A DNA stretch of 64,000 nt from Paracoccus cavernae (GCA_030410095.1 JAUFRC010000003.1:248001-312000), one strand, 5' to 3'; counted from the stretch's first letter, positions 44,164 through 53,650 are shown. Translations and numbers: made by a program. The notes: a model not told the origin generated them from the sequence alone.

Positions 44164-44510
44164 CTCGGACCGATCGGGAAAAGTGCAGGCGTCGGGCGGT
44201 TTCCAGCCAGTTCCCCGCCGGTTCTCGCCAGCTGTTCCAGCGCCATTTCATGCCTCTTGATCCGCTTGCTCCGGAGCCAGTCCAGCACATCCGGCAAGCG
44301 CCTGACCAGTAAAAGAATGGCGAGCCGGAACGACTTGGCGCGGGCCGGACCGAGAAGCCGAACACGCGATCGCCGGATTTTGGGGTGAACTGGAAGGCGG
44401 GGCTGCAACAAGATGCGCCCCGCAGAGGTCAGAACGCCTCGACAGCCCAGCTTGCGCCCGAGCGCATCGAGGCCGGAATGCCCTGCCCTTCGGGGCTGAG
44501 GCTGCCGCAA
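44160..44510 (-). CDS. Hypothetical protein, coupled to the membrane protein
   Basis: Open frame of up to 116 codons whose last 60 residues look protein-like: SFRLAILLLVRRLPDVLDWL, then RIKRHEMALEQLARTGGELA, ending LFPIGPR. One hydrophobic helix is possible. The stop overlaps the next start as ATGA. The N-terminal part is arginine-rich and may be out of frame, so the true start is uncertain. No function is proposed. Confidence 0.35.
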   Translation of the reverse strand: MRQPQPRRAGHSGLDALGRKLGCRGVLTSAGRILLQPRLPVHPKIRRSRVRLLGPARAKSFRLAILLLVRRLPDVLDWLRSKRIKRHEMALEQLARTGGELAGNRPTPALFPIGPR

Positions 44511-44547
44511 CTTAACCTATGTTTGCCAAAACTTGTCTTTCTGGGCA

Positions 44548-44564
44548 GCATATCGATTATATGC
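44548..44564. promoter_or_regulatory. Inverted repeat in the divergent AT-rich promoter region
   Basis: GCATAT-CGATT-ATATGC is a 6-bp dyad with a 5-nt spacer. It lies in the AT-rich gap between the minus-strand small genes and the acyltransferase gene. The position suits an operator; no regulator is adjacent. Confidence 0.3.
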
Positions 44565-44654
44565 GTGTAGTAATTAGGCATAATATGGGATGTCTGAATT
44601 GCGCGTCCGGTCGGGCGGGCGGATCTGCCTTCCTGAAATGCCTGATTGTTCACG

Positions 44655-45754
44655 ATGTCCCTTCTGTCCCCAAGTCCAGCCAGCTTCGCGCTTTCCGCCT
44701 CTGACCGCCCGAGATCCGGTGTCAGGTCGCAGCGAAGTTATCCGCATTTCGATTGGCTGCGCATCGTTCTGGCCTCTTTGGTGGCGCTGAGCCATCAGGG
44801 CATGCCGACGATCGGGCCGATCGACGCCAGCCTGCCGGTCATCGTCTTTCTGGCACTTTCGGGATGGCTGATCGGGGGCATCCTTTTCGAGACACCCGTC
44901 AGCGGCCTGCCGCGCTTTTTCTTCAATCGGGCAACGCGGATCTGGATCCCCTATCTGGTTGCGGTCGTCCTGCTTTACGGGGTTGCGGCATGGCGCGAAG
45001 GGGTGACAGGCTATTGGCTGAAATACCTGTTCTACGACCTGACATTTACCCATACGATTTTCACCGAATTCCCGCGGGCCCTTTCGGAAATGCCGCTGAA
45101 AGGGACCGGCAACCATTTCTGGAGCATCTCGGTCGAGGAGCTTTTCTATCTCGCCGCGCCGCTGGCCATCCTCTTTCTGCCTTTCGGCAAAAAGCTGTGG
45201 GGCTGGGCGGGGATCGTGCTGCTTTTGCTGGCATTGCATCCGAATTTCGCGGCGATCGCGCTTGGCGTGTTCGCGGCTCTCGCGGCGCGGCAGTTTCCCG
45301 GCTGGTATCTGCAGCCGCGGATGCAGATCGTGCTTTGGCTGGGATGCGCGACCGCTTTCGCGCTGTGCTGGCGCTATGACGGCGAGGCGCAACGGGCCCT
45401 TTTCGCGGTGCTTCTGGTGCAATGCCTTGCCCTTCCGGGCCAGCGCAACGGGATCGGGATGTTTCTGGGCGCGGTTTCCTATCCGTTTTATCTCAATCAC
45501 TGGATGGGGGCGTTCGCGGTCAACTGGCTGGCCAAGGCACTGCCGCCCATGCCCGCAGGGATGTGGATTTTCGCCTCCTATCTGGTCGCTTTGATGGCGG
45601 AATCGCGACCTGGGCGCTTGTCGATCGCGTGGTGATGCGCGCGCGCGATGGCTGGTATCAGCCCCGTGTGGGAATTCTGCTGACCGTAACCGCCTATGGC
45701 CTGCTCGTGACGGGCCTTGTCGGCGGCACGATCATCCGCAGCATGGGCGGATAG
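44655..45754 (+). CDS. Acyltransferase family 3 (OafA/OatA-like), one frameshift
   Basis: Inner-membrane O-acyltransferase of about 365 residues that would acylate a cell-surface sugar. It begins with the hallmark HFDWLRIVLASLVALSHQG and continues IVFLALSGWLIGGILFETPV, FFFNRATRIWIPYLVAVVLL, NHFWSISVEELFYLAAPLAI and FLGAVSYPFYLNHWMG. The frame breaks near 45598. It ends TGLVGGTIIRSMGG at 45754. The ATG at 44655 (MSLLSPSPASF) is preferred over an upstream TTG. Confidence 0.88.
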
Positions 45755-46114
45755 CGGGAGTTTTGTCGGCTCCGGCATCATCGACATCCGGCTGGCAACG
45801 CAAGCGACAAAGACGGATCGCGAGGGCCTCACGGTTTTGGCCTGACCGGTGATGTGCCAGATGGCGAGCAGCCGGAAATCTACCGGCAATCTATATAATT
45901 GATTTCAAATAATATTGTGGAGATCTTCAGATCCACCCGCAAGCCTGTGCGCACCACGGCGGCAATCGCCCCGCCGTAGCGGATGTTTTATGCGCATTCC
46001 TAAAATCTCGCCGATGCCCGCGCAAAATTATTGCAATTCCCTCACCTCTCTGCAAAACTTTTTGCACGGCTGGGGAAGAGACATCCGGCCATCACAAGTC
46101 CAGCAGGAAACGTC
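45755..46114. other. Promoter region of glnHPQ
   Basis: No gene seen. An AT-rich stretch at 45890-45920 with TATAAT at 45894-45899 probably contains the glnH promoter, though I see no good -35 box. TTGCACGGCTGGGGAA at 46062-46077 matches the LacI-type palindrome of the neighbouring region at 13 of 16 positions. Confidence 0.4.
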
Positions 46115-46854
46115 ATGAACAAATTTGTCAAACTCGTCGCTGCCGCGACCTCGCTTTCGGGATCGGCTCTGCCGCTCAGGCCGCCGATCTGGTGGTTGCA
46201 ACCGATACCGCTTTCGTGCCCTTCGAATTCAAAGAGGGCGACAAATATGTCGGATTCGACATCGACATGTGGGATGCGATCTCCAAGGATCTCGGCGCGG
46301 GCTACGAGCTGCGCCCGATGGATTTCGCGGGGATCATTCCGGCGCTGCAGACCGGTCAGGTCGATGTCGCACTCGCCGGCATCACCATCACCGACGAGCG
46401 CAAACAGGCGATCGATTTCTCTGACGGCTATTACGACAGCGGCTTTCTGGTGATGGTCGCTTCCGACAGCGATATTGCCGGTGCGGACGCGCTGGCGGGC
46501 AAGAAGCTCGCGGTCAAGACCGGCACGTCGGCGGCCGATTGGGCGGATGCGAACCTCAAGGATACCGAGATCCGCAAATTCCCCAATATCGACAACGCCT
46601 ATCTCGAACTGCGCACCGGCAATGTCGATGCCGCCATGCACGACACCCCGAACGTGCTCTATTACATCAAAACCGCGGGTGACGGTCAGGTCAAAGCGGT
46701 GGGCGACCAGCTCATGGGCCATCAATACGGCATCGCCCTTCCCAAAGGCAGCGAGCTGACCACCAAGATCAACAGATCGCTCGCGAAGATGAAAGAAGAC
46801 GGCCGCTACGACGCGATCTACGAAAAGTGGTTTGGCACCAAGCCGGCCAAGTAA
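46115..46854 (+). CDS. glnH: Glutamine-type ABC substrate-binding protein, one frameshift in the signal peptide
   Basis: Periplasmic family-3 binding protein of about 246 residues, close to GlnH: ADLVVATDTAFVPFEFKEGD, YVGFDIDMWDAISKDLG, VDVALAGITITDERKQAIDF and GYYDSGFLVMVA. The signal peptide MNKFVKLVAAAT...AFGIGSAAQA needs one C restored near 46150. AGGAAA precedes the start at 46115. A 24-bp palindrome separates it from glnP. Ligand is probably glutamine or a related amide, but the adjoining C45-type hydrolase suggests an acylated amino acid. Confidence 0.9.
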
Positions 46855-46870
46855 GCGCCTCCCGCACCTC

Positions 46871-46894
46871 CAGAGGCGGGCGCGCCCGCCTCTG
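46871..46894 (+). terminator. 24-bp perfect palindrome between glnH and glnP
   Basis: Arms CAGAGGCGGGCG and CGCCCGCCTCTG pair perfectly across the centre, 16 bp after the glnH stop. No T-run follows directly. It probably acts as an mRNA processing/stabilising hairpin or partial terminator, so that glnH transcripts exceed glnPQ. Confidence 0.6.
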
Positions 46895-46922
46895 ATCTTC
46901 CCCCATCCGGAGGCATTTTTCC

Positions 46923-47618
46923 GTGAATATCGACTGGTCCGTCATCCCGACCTTCCTGCCTGCCTTGCTTGCCGGCGCGAAGGTCACGCTTTTCATCACA
47001 TTCTTCGGCCTGATCGGCGGCACGATCCTTGGCGTCCTGACGGGCCTCATGCGCGCTTACGGCAATAAACTCGTCAATGGTCTGGCGCTGGTCTATGTCG
47101 AGCTGATCCGCGGCACGCCCATCGTCGTGCAGGTGATGTTTTTGTATTTCGCGCTGCCGATCATCTTCAAGATCATCGGGCAAAGCTATGGAATCGAAGC
47201 ACTTTCCAAGTTCCGCATCAATCCGATGACTGCCGCCGTCCTGACCATCATCATCAATGCCGGCGCCTATATCGCCGAGGTGGTGCGCGGCGCGCTGCAA
47301 TCGATCCCCAAAGGTCTGAGCGAAGCGGGCCTCGCCATGGGGCTGCCGCGCTGGAAGGTGCTGGCCTATATCGTGGGCCCCCTGGCCTTCCGCCGCATGA
47401 TCCCGCCGCTCGGCAACCAATATATCGTCTCGCTCAAGGACACCTCGCTCTTCATCGTCATCGGTGTCGCCGAGCTGACGCGGACGGGGCAGGAAATCAT
47501 GGCCTCGAACTTCCGCGCGGTCGAAATCTGGACGGCGGTCGGCCTCGTCTATCTGGTCATGACCGGCATTTTGTCGATGACCCTCCGTCTCATTGAAAAG
47601 CGCATGAGGATCCTGTGA
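46923..47618 (+). CDS. glnP: Glutamine-type ABC transporter permease
   Basis: Intact 231-residue HisM/GlnP permease starting with GTG at 46923 (MNIDWSVIPTFLPALLAG). Helices include TLFITFFGLIGGTILGVLTG and VELIRGTPIVVQVMFLYFA. The EAA loop is EAGLAMGLPRWKVLAYIVGP. The stop overlaps the glnQ start by 4 bp. Confidence 0.95.
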   Translation: MNIDWSVIPTFLPALLAGAKVTLFITFFGLIGGTILGVLTGLMRAYGNKLVNGLALVYVELIRGTPIVVQVMFLYFALPIIFKIIGQSYGIEALSKFRINPMTAAVLTIIINAGAYIAEVVRGALQSIPKGLSEAGLAMGLPRWKVLAYIVGPLAFRRMIPPLGNQYIVSLKDTSLFIVIGVAELTRTGQEIMASNFRAVEIWTAVGLVYLVMTGILSMTLRLIEKRMRIL

Positions 47619-48340
47619 GCATCATCGAATTCCGCAAGACCTCGAAAAACTTCGGGGCGGTCCAGGTTCTCAACGAGGTCGATCTGAACATCGACACCGG
47701 CGAGGTCGTCGTGCTGATCGGGCCTTCGGGCTCGGGCAAATCGACGCTTTTGCGCTGCATCAACGGGCTCGAGCAGATCACCGGCGGCGATCTGGTCGTG
47801 GACGGGATGTCGGTGAAATCCGGCAATGCCAATCTGCGCACCATCCGTCAGGAAGCCGGCATGGTCTTCCAGCAGTTCAACCTTTTCCCCCAGATGACCG
47901 CGCTTGAAAACGTGGCTTTCGGTCCGCGCAAGGTCCGCGGCCTGTCGAAATCCGAGGCCGAGGCGCAGGCGCTGGACCTTCTCGACAAGGTCGGCCTCAA
48001 GGAGCGCGCGCATCATTACCCGTCCGAACTGTCGGGCGGCCAGCAGCAGCGCGTCGCGATCGCGCGGGCTTTGGCGATCCGGCCCAAGGTCATGCTCTTC
48101 GACGAGCCGACCTCGGCGCTCGACCCCGAACTCAAGCAAGAGGTGCTCAATGTCATGCGCCAGCTTGCGACCGAGGGCATGACCATGGTTGTCGTCACCC
48201 ACGAGATGGGTTTCGCCAAACAGGTCGGCACGCGGCTGATCTTCATGGAACACGGAATAATCTCGGTGGATGGCGATCCGCGCGAGATGATTGATAACCC
48301 GCCAAGCGAGCGGTTGAAGGACTTTCTGCAACATGTCTAA
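47615..48340 (+). CDS. glnQ: Glutamine-type ABC transporter ATPase
   Basis: Intact 241-residue ATPase. Walker A is LIGPSGSGKSTLLRCINGLE, Q-loop GMVFQQFNLFPQMTALENV, signature LSGGQQQRVAIARALAIRP, Walker B MLFDEPTSALDPE and H-loop VVTHEMGFA. The GTG start overlaps glnP. The stop overlaps the start of the C45-type hydrolase gene by 8 bp, so the hydrolase is part of the operon. Confidence 0.96.
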   Translation: MSIIEFRKTSKNFGAVQVLNEVDLNIDTGEVVVLIGPSGSGKSTLLRCINGLEQITGGDLVVDGMSVKSGNANLRTIRQEAGMVFQQFNLFPQMTALENVAFGPRKVRGLSKSEAEAQALDLLDKVGLKERAHHYPSELSGGQQQRVAIARALAIRPKVMLFDEPTSALDPELKQEVLNVMRQLATEGMTMVVVTHEMGFAKQVGTRLIFMEHGIISVDGDPREMIDNPPSERLKDFLQHV

Positions 48341-49378
48341 GCAAGCAAACGGCGCCGCCCACGAACTCGGCTGGCGCAAGATCGCGGGCTCGACCCCGCG
48401 CGAGACCGGACGCGCCCTCGGCGCGGCGGGGCGCGACGCGGTGCACAAGCACCTGCCCTCCTCGGAGTATTTCCAGCTGATCACCGGCGAGGCCCATGCC
48501 GAAGCCGTGGCCCGCATGGCCGAACAGACCCGCCTCCGTTTCCCGAAGATCTGGGAAGAGATCGAAGGTCTGGCCGAGGGCTCGAACTCTCGCTCGAGCA
48601 AACCTTCGCCTGGAACTGCCGCGGCGATTTGCTGGCGCGCACGCCGGACGGCTGCACCACGATCCTGAGCGCCGGCCAATCCGATGGTCCGATGATCGCC
48701 CATAACGAAGACGGCCTGCCCTTCTTTCGCGGATCGAGCTTCATCGGCGAATTCGCCCCCGAAGGCGCACCCGCCTTCCGCGCCTTCTGCTATCCGGGCT
48801 CGATCCCGGGTCATACGATGGCTTTCAACGCGGCCGGTCTGGTGCAGGCGGTCAACAACATCCGCCTGACGGGGACCGAGCCCGATGTCCCGCGCATGGT
48901 GCTCGGCCGTGCGGTTCTGTCGGCGGCGGGCCTTGACGAAGCCGTTGCGATCCTGCGCGCCAACGCCAATTCCGGCGGCTTCCATTTCGGTCTGGCCTGC
49001 GCGGGCGATCCGCGGCTTTTGTCGGTCGAATTCGGGCGCGGCGAGGTCTCGGTCGTGGCGCTTTCGGGCGTGAACGCCCATGCCAACCATGCGCTGCACC
49101 ACGAGATCGGGCTGAAGCACCAGATCATCACGCAATCCTCGGGCGATCGCCAGATCCGCGCCGATGCGCTGGTCGCCGAAGGACTCGATGCACTGTCGAT
49201 CCTGCGCGATACCGGCGGCGCGGGCCTGCCGATCCGCCGCGATGCCGAGGATGATCCCGATGACGAAAACACCCTCGGGACCGGCATTTTCCACATCAAG
49301 GCCGATGGCGTCCATTGGAGCATCTATGACCAAAGCACCGGACCTGCCGCCTATTCCGGCGTCGACCAGCGGGGCTGA
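48333..49378 (+). CDS. C45-type autoproteolytic acyltransferase/hydrolase (AAT family), one frameshift
   Basis: Ntn-hydrolase of about 348 residues related to acyl-CoA:6-aminopenicillanate acyltransferase. Such enzymes cleave amide bonds, often of N-acyl amino acids, after self-cleavage in front of a cysteine. The likely nucleophile is the Cys of TFAWNCRGDLLA. Further family segments are GPMIAHNEDGLPFF, PGSIPGHTMAFNAAGLVQAV and SVVALSGVNAHANHALHHEI. The frame breaks near 48584. Its overlap with glnQ makes it a probable processor of the imported amino-acid conjugate. Predicted cytoplasmic: no signal peptide. Confidence 0.85.
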
Positions 49379-50334
49379 GGCGGGGCAGTCGGGACGAAAA
49401 GCGGGCAAAACCGGCACGGGCGGAGGCATTCCGCCCGAGGCCGGCGCGCCCCTCTCCCCGCGAATTTCGAGGAATTGCGCGCTCTGGCCGTGGCGATCGC
49501 GCGCGGCGAGGCACGGGTCAGTCTGGGCAGCAAGGCGCGGGCGGCTTTGGGCCATCTGCTCGAATTGTCGGGCCATCCCGCGCTTTTGTCGATCACCAGC
49601 CTCGCCGAACATCTCGGCGTCAATCCCTCGACGCTGACGCGGCTGTCGCATGCGCTCGGCTATCCGGGGTTCCCCGCCTTCCAGCGCGTGCTTTTGTCGT
49701 CATCGATGAATGCGCCGGGGATTTTCTATGCGCGGCAGGCCGAAGGCGCGCTGGTTGCGGGCAATAGCCTGCGCGGTGCGGTCACGCGGCTTTGTCGCGA
49801 AAATCAGGCCAATATCGACCGTTTCGTCGATCACTTCGACGAGGCGGGTTTTGCCGAGGCGGTCACGATGATCATGGCTGCGCCCCGCGTCGCGGTCCAC
49901 GGCATCCGGCAATTTCACGCATTGGCAAGCTTTCTGGCCTACGGGCTGCGCATGATCCGCGCCGATGTCGTCATGCTGGACGGCAACAATCTCGGGATTG
50001 CCGAAGGGCTGGCCACTCTTGGTCCGCAGGATGTGCTGATCTCGGCCAGCTGCACCCCTATTCGGCGACGGTGATCGAGGTCGCGAATGCCGCGCGGGAA
50101 GCGGGGATCGCCACGGTCGCGATCACCGATCTGGCCAGCTCGCCGCTGGTGCCGAGCTCGCGCGCGGCGGTGCTCGTCGGGCATCAGTCGAGCTTCATCT
50201 CGAACAGCATCGGGGCCTTCATGGTCGCGGCGGAATGCCTGATCAACGCCTGCGCCGCCCATCGCCCCGAAGAGACCCGCGCCGCTTTGCAGGCACGGGC
50301 CAGGATGATCCGGCGGCTGGGAATCGAGGTCTAG
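49326..50334 (+). CDS. RpiR family regulator (HTH + SIS), two frameshifts
   Basis: Transcriptional regulator of about 336 residues. The N-terminal HTH_6 domain reads LLSITSLAEHLGVNPSTLTR, then LSHALGYPGFPAFQRVLL. The SIS domain contains PRVAVHGIRQFHALASFLAY and EVANAAREAGIATVAITDLA. A proline/glycine-rich N-terminal extension starts MTKAPDLPPIPAS at 49326, overlapping the hydrolase gene by about 50 bp. Breaks are near 49465 and 50055. Last gene of the glnHPQ-hydrolase operon, which it probably regulates. Confidence 0.85.
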
Positions 50335-50351
50335 GCGGGGCGGGGTCGTCT

Positions 50352-50367
50352 CCGCCCGAGCGGGCGG
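50352..50367. terminator. Hairpin between convergent genes
   Basis: CCGCCCG-AG-CGGGCGG, a 7-bp perfect stem with a 2-nt loop, lies in the 75-bp gap between the convergent RpiR gene and the BKACE-family gene. It has no T-run and may serve as a bidirectional transcript end. Confidence 0.4.
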
Positions 50368-50409
50368 TCCGCGCCGCTCTGCCCTGTTCCGGTCTGGTGG
50401 CGCGGCGGT

Positions 50410-51147
50410 TCAGCCCAGCCGCGCCACCAGATCCGCCACCCGCGCGGCATTGCTGTCGGCAAGCCGCCCGTCGGGGTGGTGGAGGTTGTTCTCGAAACCG
50501 ATCCGCGCCTTGCCGCCAAGCGCCAGCGCCGCGATCAGGCAATCGGTTTCCGATTGGCCAAAAGCGCAAAGCCCCCAATCAACCTTGCGGTCCGCGAAAT
50601 GCGCCGCACGCCGCGCGACGTCCGTAGGGTCCGAGACCTGACCGACCGAATAGCGCCCCAGCACATGCAGGATCTGCGGCACTTCGTCCGGAATCACGAG
50701 TTTGTCATGCAAGGCAATGAATTCGCGGCATTCTTCCTCGCTGTAAAGAATGTGCTGAACCCCGATGCCTTCCACTTTGCAGAAGGCGAAAAGATCGGCG
50801 GTCGCGGCTTCGTCGCCGTCCGACAGGATCTCGCGCATCCCGATCGAGACCTGTTTGGGCCGCAGGTCGCGCACCAGATCGCGCTGGACCTGTGCGGAAT
50901 ACTGCCCGACCGCCTCGGTGGTGATCTGGACGAAAAAGCCTGGAAAGGCGCGGTCGGTCTCGGCCAGAAGCTCGCGGTAAAGGCCCGCGTCAAGGCTGTG
51001 TTTTCCCTCGGCGTCGCGGATATGGGCGTGAAGACCGTCCGCGCCGGCGGCAATCGCGGCGCGGGTTTCCTCGATGACTTCGGCCACCGTCACCGGCAGG
51101 CGGGGATGGTCGGCCTTGGTTTTGCGCGCCCCGTTCGGCGCGAGCAT
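50410..51147 (-). CDS. BKACE family (DUF849) beta-keto acid cleavage enzyme
   Basis: Member of the 3-keto-5-aminohexanoate cleavage family (Kce-like TIM barrels), which split beta-keto acids with acetyl-CoA using Zn2+. The Zn motif is GLHAHIRDAEGKHSLD. Other family segments are IQITTEAVGQYSAQ-like FFVQITTEAVGQYSAQVQRD, SIGMREILSDGD and GNARIGFENN-like GGKARIGFENNLHHPDG. At 246 residues it belongs to the short forms. An in-frame upstream extension may be lost to a deletion near 51160. It forms an operon with the class III aminotransferase. Confidence 0.85.
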   Translation of the reverse strand: MLAPNGARKTKADHPRLPVTVAEVIEETRAAIAAGADGLHAHIRDAEGKHSLDAGLYRELLAETDRAFPGFFVQITTEAVGQYSAQVQRDLVRDLRPKQVSIGMREILSDGDEAATADLFAFCKVEGIGVQHILYSEEECREFIALHDKLVIPDEVPQILHVLGRYSVGQVSDPTDVARRAAHFADRKVDWGLCAFGQSETDCLIAALALGGKARIGFENNLHHPDGRLADSNAARVADLVARLG

Positions 51148-51163
51148 GATGCGGGAAGCGCCA

Positions 51164-52483
51164 TCAGCCCACCACCGCGCGGATCGCGCCCGAGATGCGC
51201 TCGACGATCAGATCGACCTCCTCCGCGGTGATGATATAGGGCGGCGCGAGCAGGATGTGGTCGCCCCTGATGCCGTCGATCGTCCCGCCCATCGGATAGG
51301 ACATGAGGCCGCGCGCCATTGCCTCTTTCTTGATTTTGGCGTGGGTCTTGAGCTTGGGGTCAAGGGGTTCTTTGCTGGCGCGGTCGGCGACCAGCTCGAT
51401 GCCGCGAAACAGCCCGCGACCGCGGATGTCGCCGACATTGGGGTGATCGCCAAGCGCGGCCGTCAGCCCGTCCTGCAGGCGTTGACCCATCGCGTTCACA
51501 TTCTCCATCAGGCCGGGGCGGGTCATGATCTCGACCACTTTATCGGCCGCAGCCGCCGCAACCGGATGGCCGAGATAGGTATGGCCATGCTGGAACAACC
51601 CCGAGCCGTTGCGGAAGGCGTCGTAGATTTTCGTCGACAGAAGCAGCGCGCCCACCGGCTGGTAGCCACCGCCCAGACCCTTGGCGATTGTCACGATATC
51701 CGGGACAATCCTCTTGCTCGAACGCGAAGATCGAGCCGGTCCGGCCCATGCCGCACATCACCTCGTCAAGGATCAGCAGCACGCCGTATTTGTCGCAAAC
51801 CGCTCGGATCTGCTTGAAGTAACCGGCCACGGCAGGCACCGCGCCAAGCGTTGCGCCCACCACCGGCTCGGCCACGAAAGCGATGACCTCGTCGGCACCC
51901 AAGGCAAGGATCTGGTCCTCCAGCTCGCGGGCGAGACGGGCGGCATAGGCCTCGGGCCTTCCTGCGCGCCCATGTCGCGATAGGCGTAGCAGGGCGAGAC
52001 GTGGTGCGTCTCTGGCAGGATCGGCTGGAATTGCGCGCGCCGCCAGGCATTGCCGCCCGTCGCAAGCGCGCCGATCGTATTGCCGTGATAGCTTTGCCGG
52101 CGCGCGATGATATGGCGGCGCTGCGGCTGGCCGATCTCGACGAAATATTGCCGCGCCATTTTCAGCGCCGCCTCGACCGCCTCTGAGCCGCCGGACACGA
52201 GATAGACGTAATCGAGCCCCTCGGGCGTCAGCCCGACCAGACGTTCGGCGAGGGATTCCGCCGCATCGGTGGTGAAAAACGATGTATGCGCATAGGCGAT
52301 CTTGTCCATCTGCGCGCGCATCGCATCCAGCACCTCGGCATTGCCGTGGCCAAGGCTGGTGACCGCCGCCCCGCCCGAGCCGTCGAGATAACGCCGCCCC
52401 TCGGAGTCGGTGATCCAGACACCCTGCCCCGCGACGGCGCGCGGGAGATCGGGTCCGATGCTGCGATGGAGGATTTTCGTCAT
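51164..52483 (-). CDS. Class III (omega) aminotransferase, two frameshifts
   Basis: PLP-dependent aminotransferase of about 440 residues. It has DGSGGAAVTSLGHGNAEVLD, FVAEPVVGATLGAVPAVAGY, the cofactor aspartate in LLILDEVMCGMGRTGSIFAF and the Schiff-base lysine in IAKGLGGGYQPVGALLLS. Breaks are near 51955 and 51705. It starts MTKILHRSIGPDLP at 52483. With BKACE it would convert an amino acid bearing an omega-amino or beta-amino group to a beta-keto acid, then cleave it. Confidence 0.9.
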
Positions 52484-52681
52484 GATGCTGGTCCCGATGG
52501 CGCGAATCACGCGCAATTGCTGAAACGTTTCTTCGACTGTGCACCGCGCCGGAAGAATTGCAACATCCGTTTCATTATGACAGATTGGATTCATTCAGAT
52601 CGCTCCATGTCGCGCCGCCATTCCTATTATGCTTGGAATCCGCGCAAGGATGCGGAAACATGATCCGGCCTGCCCCGAAAG
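52484..52681. promoter_or_regulatory. Divergent promoter region with palindrome GAAACGTTTC
   Basis: The 200-bp gap between the aminotransferase and RpiR genes contains the perfect 10-bp palindrome GAAACGTTTC at 52522-52531, 39 bp before the aminotransferase start. TGAAA-type dyads occur among known RpiR-family sites, so it is a candidate operator. Confidence 0.4.
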
Positions 52682-53581
52682 ATGAAACAGATGTCGCAAA
52701 ACGGTCCCCTTCACCAACAGCTGATCGACCGTTTCGACGAAATGTCGCCGCAGCTTCAGCAGGCTGCGCGCTATCTGATTGAAAATCCGCAGGAAATTGC
52801 TCTCCGCTCGATGCGAGAGCTGGCGCGTAATGCCGGCGTCCAGCCTGCGACCATGACCCGGCTCGCAAAATTTATCGAGCTGTCGGGCTATGAGGATCTG
52901 CGTCGCGAACAGGCGCGGCTGATCCGTCAGGGCGGCGAGGGCTTTGTCCATCGCGCGCTCGAAAGCGACCGCAATCTGGTCGCGGGCAGTCCGGAGGGGC
53001 TCGCGCAGGAGGTGCTTGGGGGCCTTGCCGCGCAGATCGAGCAGCTGCGCCAGCCCCAGACCATCGCGCGCCTGACCGGTGCCGCCGATTGTCTGGCGGG
53101 CGCGCGGCGCATCTATGTGCAGGGCGCCCGCTCGTGTCATTCGGTCGCGTGGCAGTTCCATTACGTCCTCTCGCTCATGGGCGAAAAGACGGTGCTTCTG
53201 GAGGCACCGGGGGCACGGGGCCGATGCCTTGATGCGCGCCGAGGCGGGCGATGTCCTTTGGTGATCGCGGTCAGCCCCTATTCGCGCCAGAGCCTCGATG
53301 TCGCCAATCTCGCGCGCGAGCGCGGGCTAAAGCTGGTGGCGATCACCGATAGCGCGGTCTCGCCGCTGCTGTCTTTGGCCGATCATGCCGTGCTCTGCCC
53401 GACCGCCAGCCCGACCTTTTTCCACAGTCTGACCCCCGCGATGGCGGTTTGCGAGGTGCTTTGCGGGCTTTTGGCCAAGGCCGACCGCGGCGCGGCGCTC
53501 GAAGCTTTGGCGAAAACCGACGCCCAGCTCCGCGCGCTCGAGGCCTATGCGGCGGCGATCCCCAAGCGCAAGATCGGCTAG
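52682..53581 (+). CDS. RpiR family regulator (HTH + SIS), open but with two compensating indels
   Basis: Transcriptional regulator of 299 residues. HTH_6: QQLIDRFDEMSPQLQQAARY, then MRELARNAGVQPATMTRLAK. SIS domain: RRIYVQGARSCHSVAWQFHY, VIAVSPYSRQSLDVANLARE. Between about 53207 and 53262 the given frame reads an arginine-rich stretch. Another frame gives the conserved GADALMRAEAGDVL, so two indels cancel. It is divergent from the aminotransferase/BKACE operon, which it probably controls. Confidence 0.88.
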   Translation: MKQMSQNGPLHQQLIDRFDEMSPQLQQAARYLIENPQEIALRSMRELARNAGVQPATMTRLAKFIELSGYEDLRREQARLIRQGGEGFVHRALESDRNLVAGSPEGLAQEVLGGLAAQIEQLRQPQTIARLTGAADCLAGARRIYVQGARSCHSVAWQFHYVLSLMGEKTVLLEAPGARGRCLDARRGGRCPLVIAVSPYSRQSLDVANLARERGLKLVAITDSAVSPLLSLADHAVLCPTASPTFFHSLTPAMAVCEVLCGLLAKADRGAALEALAKTDAQLRALEAYAAAIPKRKIG

Positions 53582-53650
53582 GGCGATTGCGGCAGCCTCG
53601 GCCCGCCGGCGGCGCTTGAAACCGCGCGGCTTTTGCGCCGATATGGCGGG

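Noticed and set aside
47549..49651. 700-codon open frame on the minus strand
   Set aside because: It lies antisense to glnQ and the C45-type hydrolase, whose motifs are unmistakable; its composition is that of a shadow frame.
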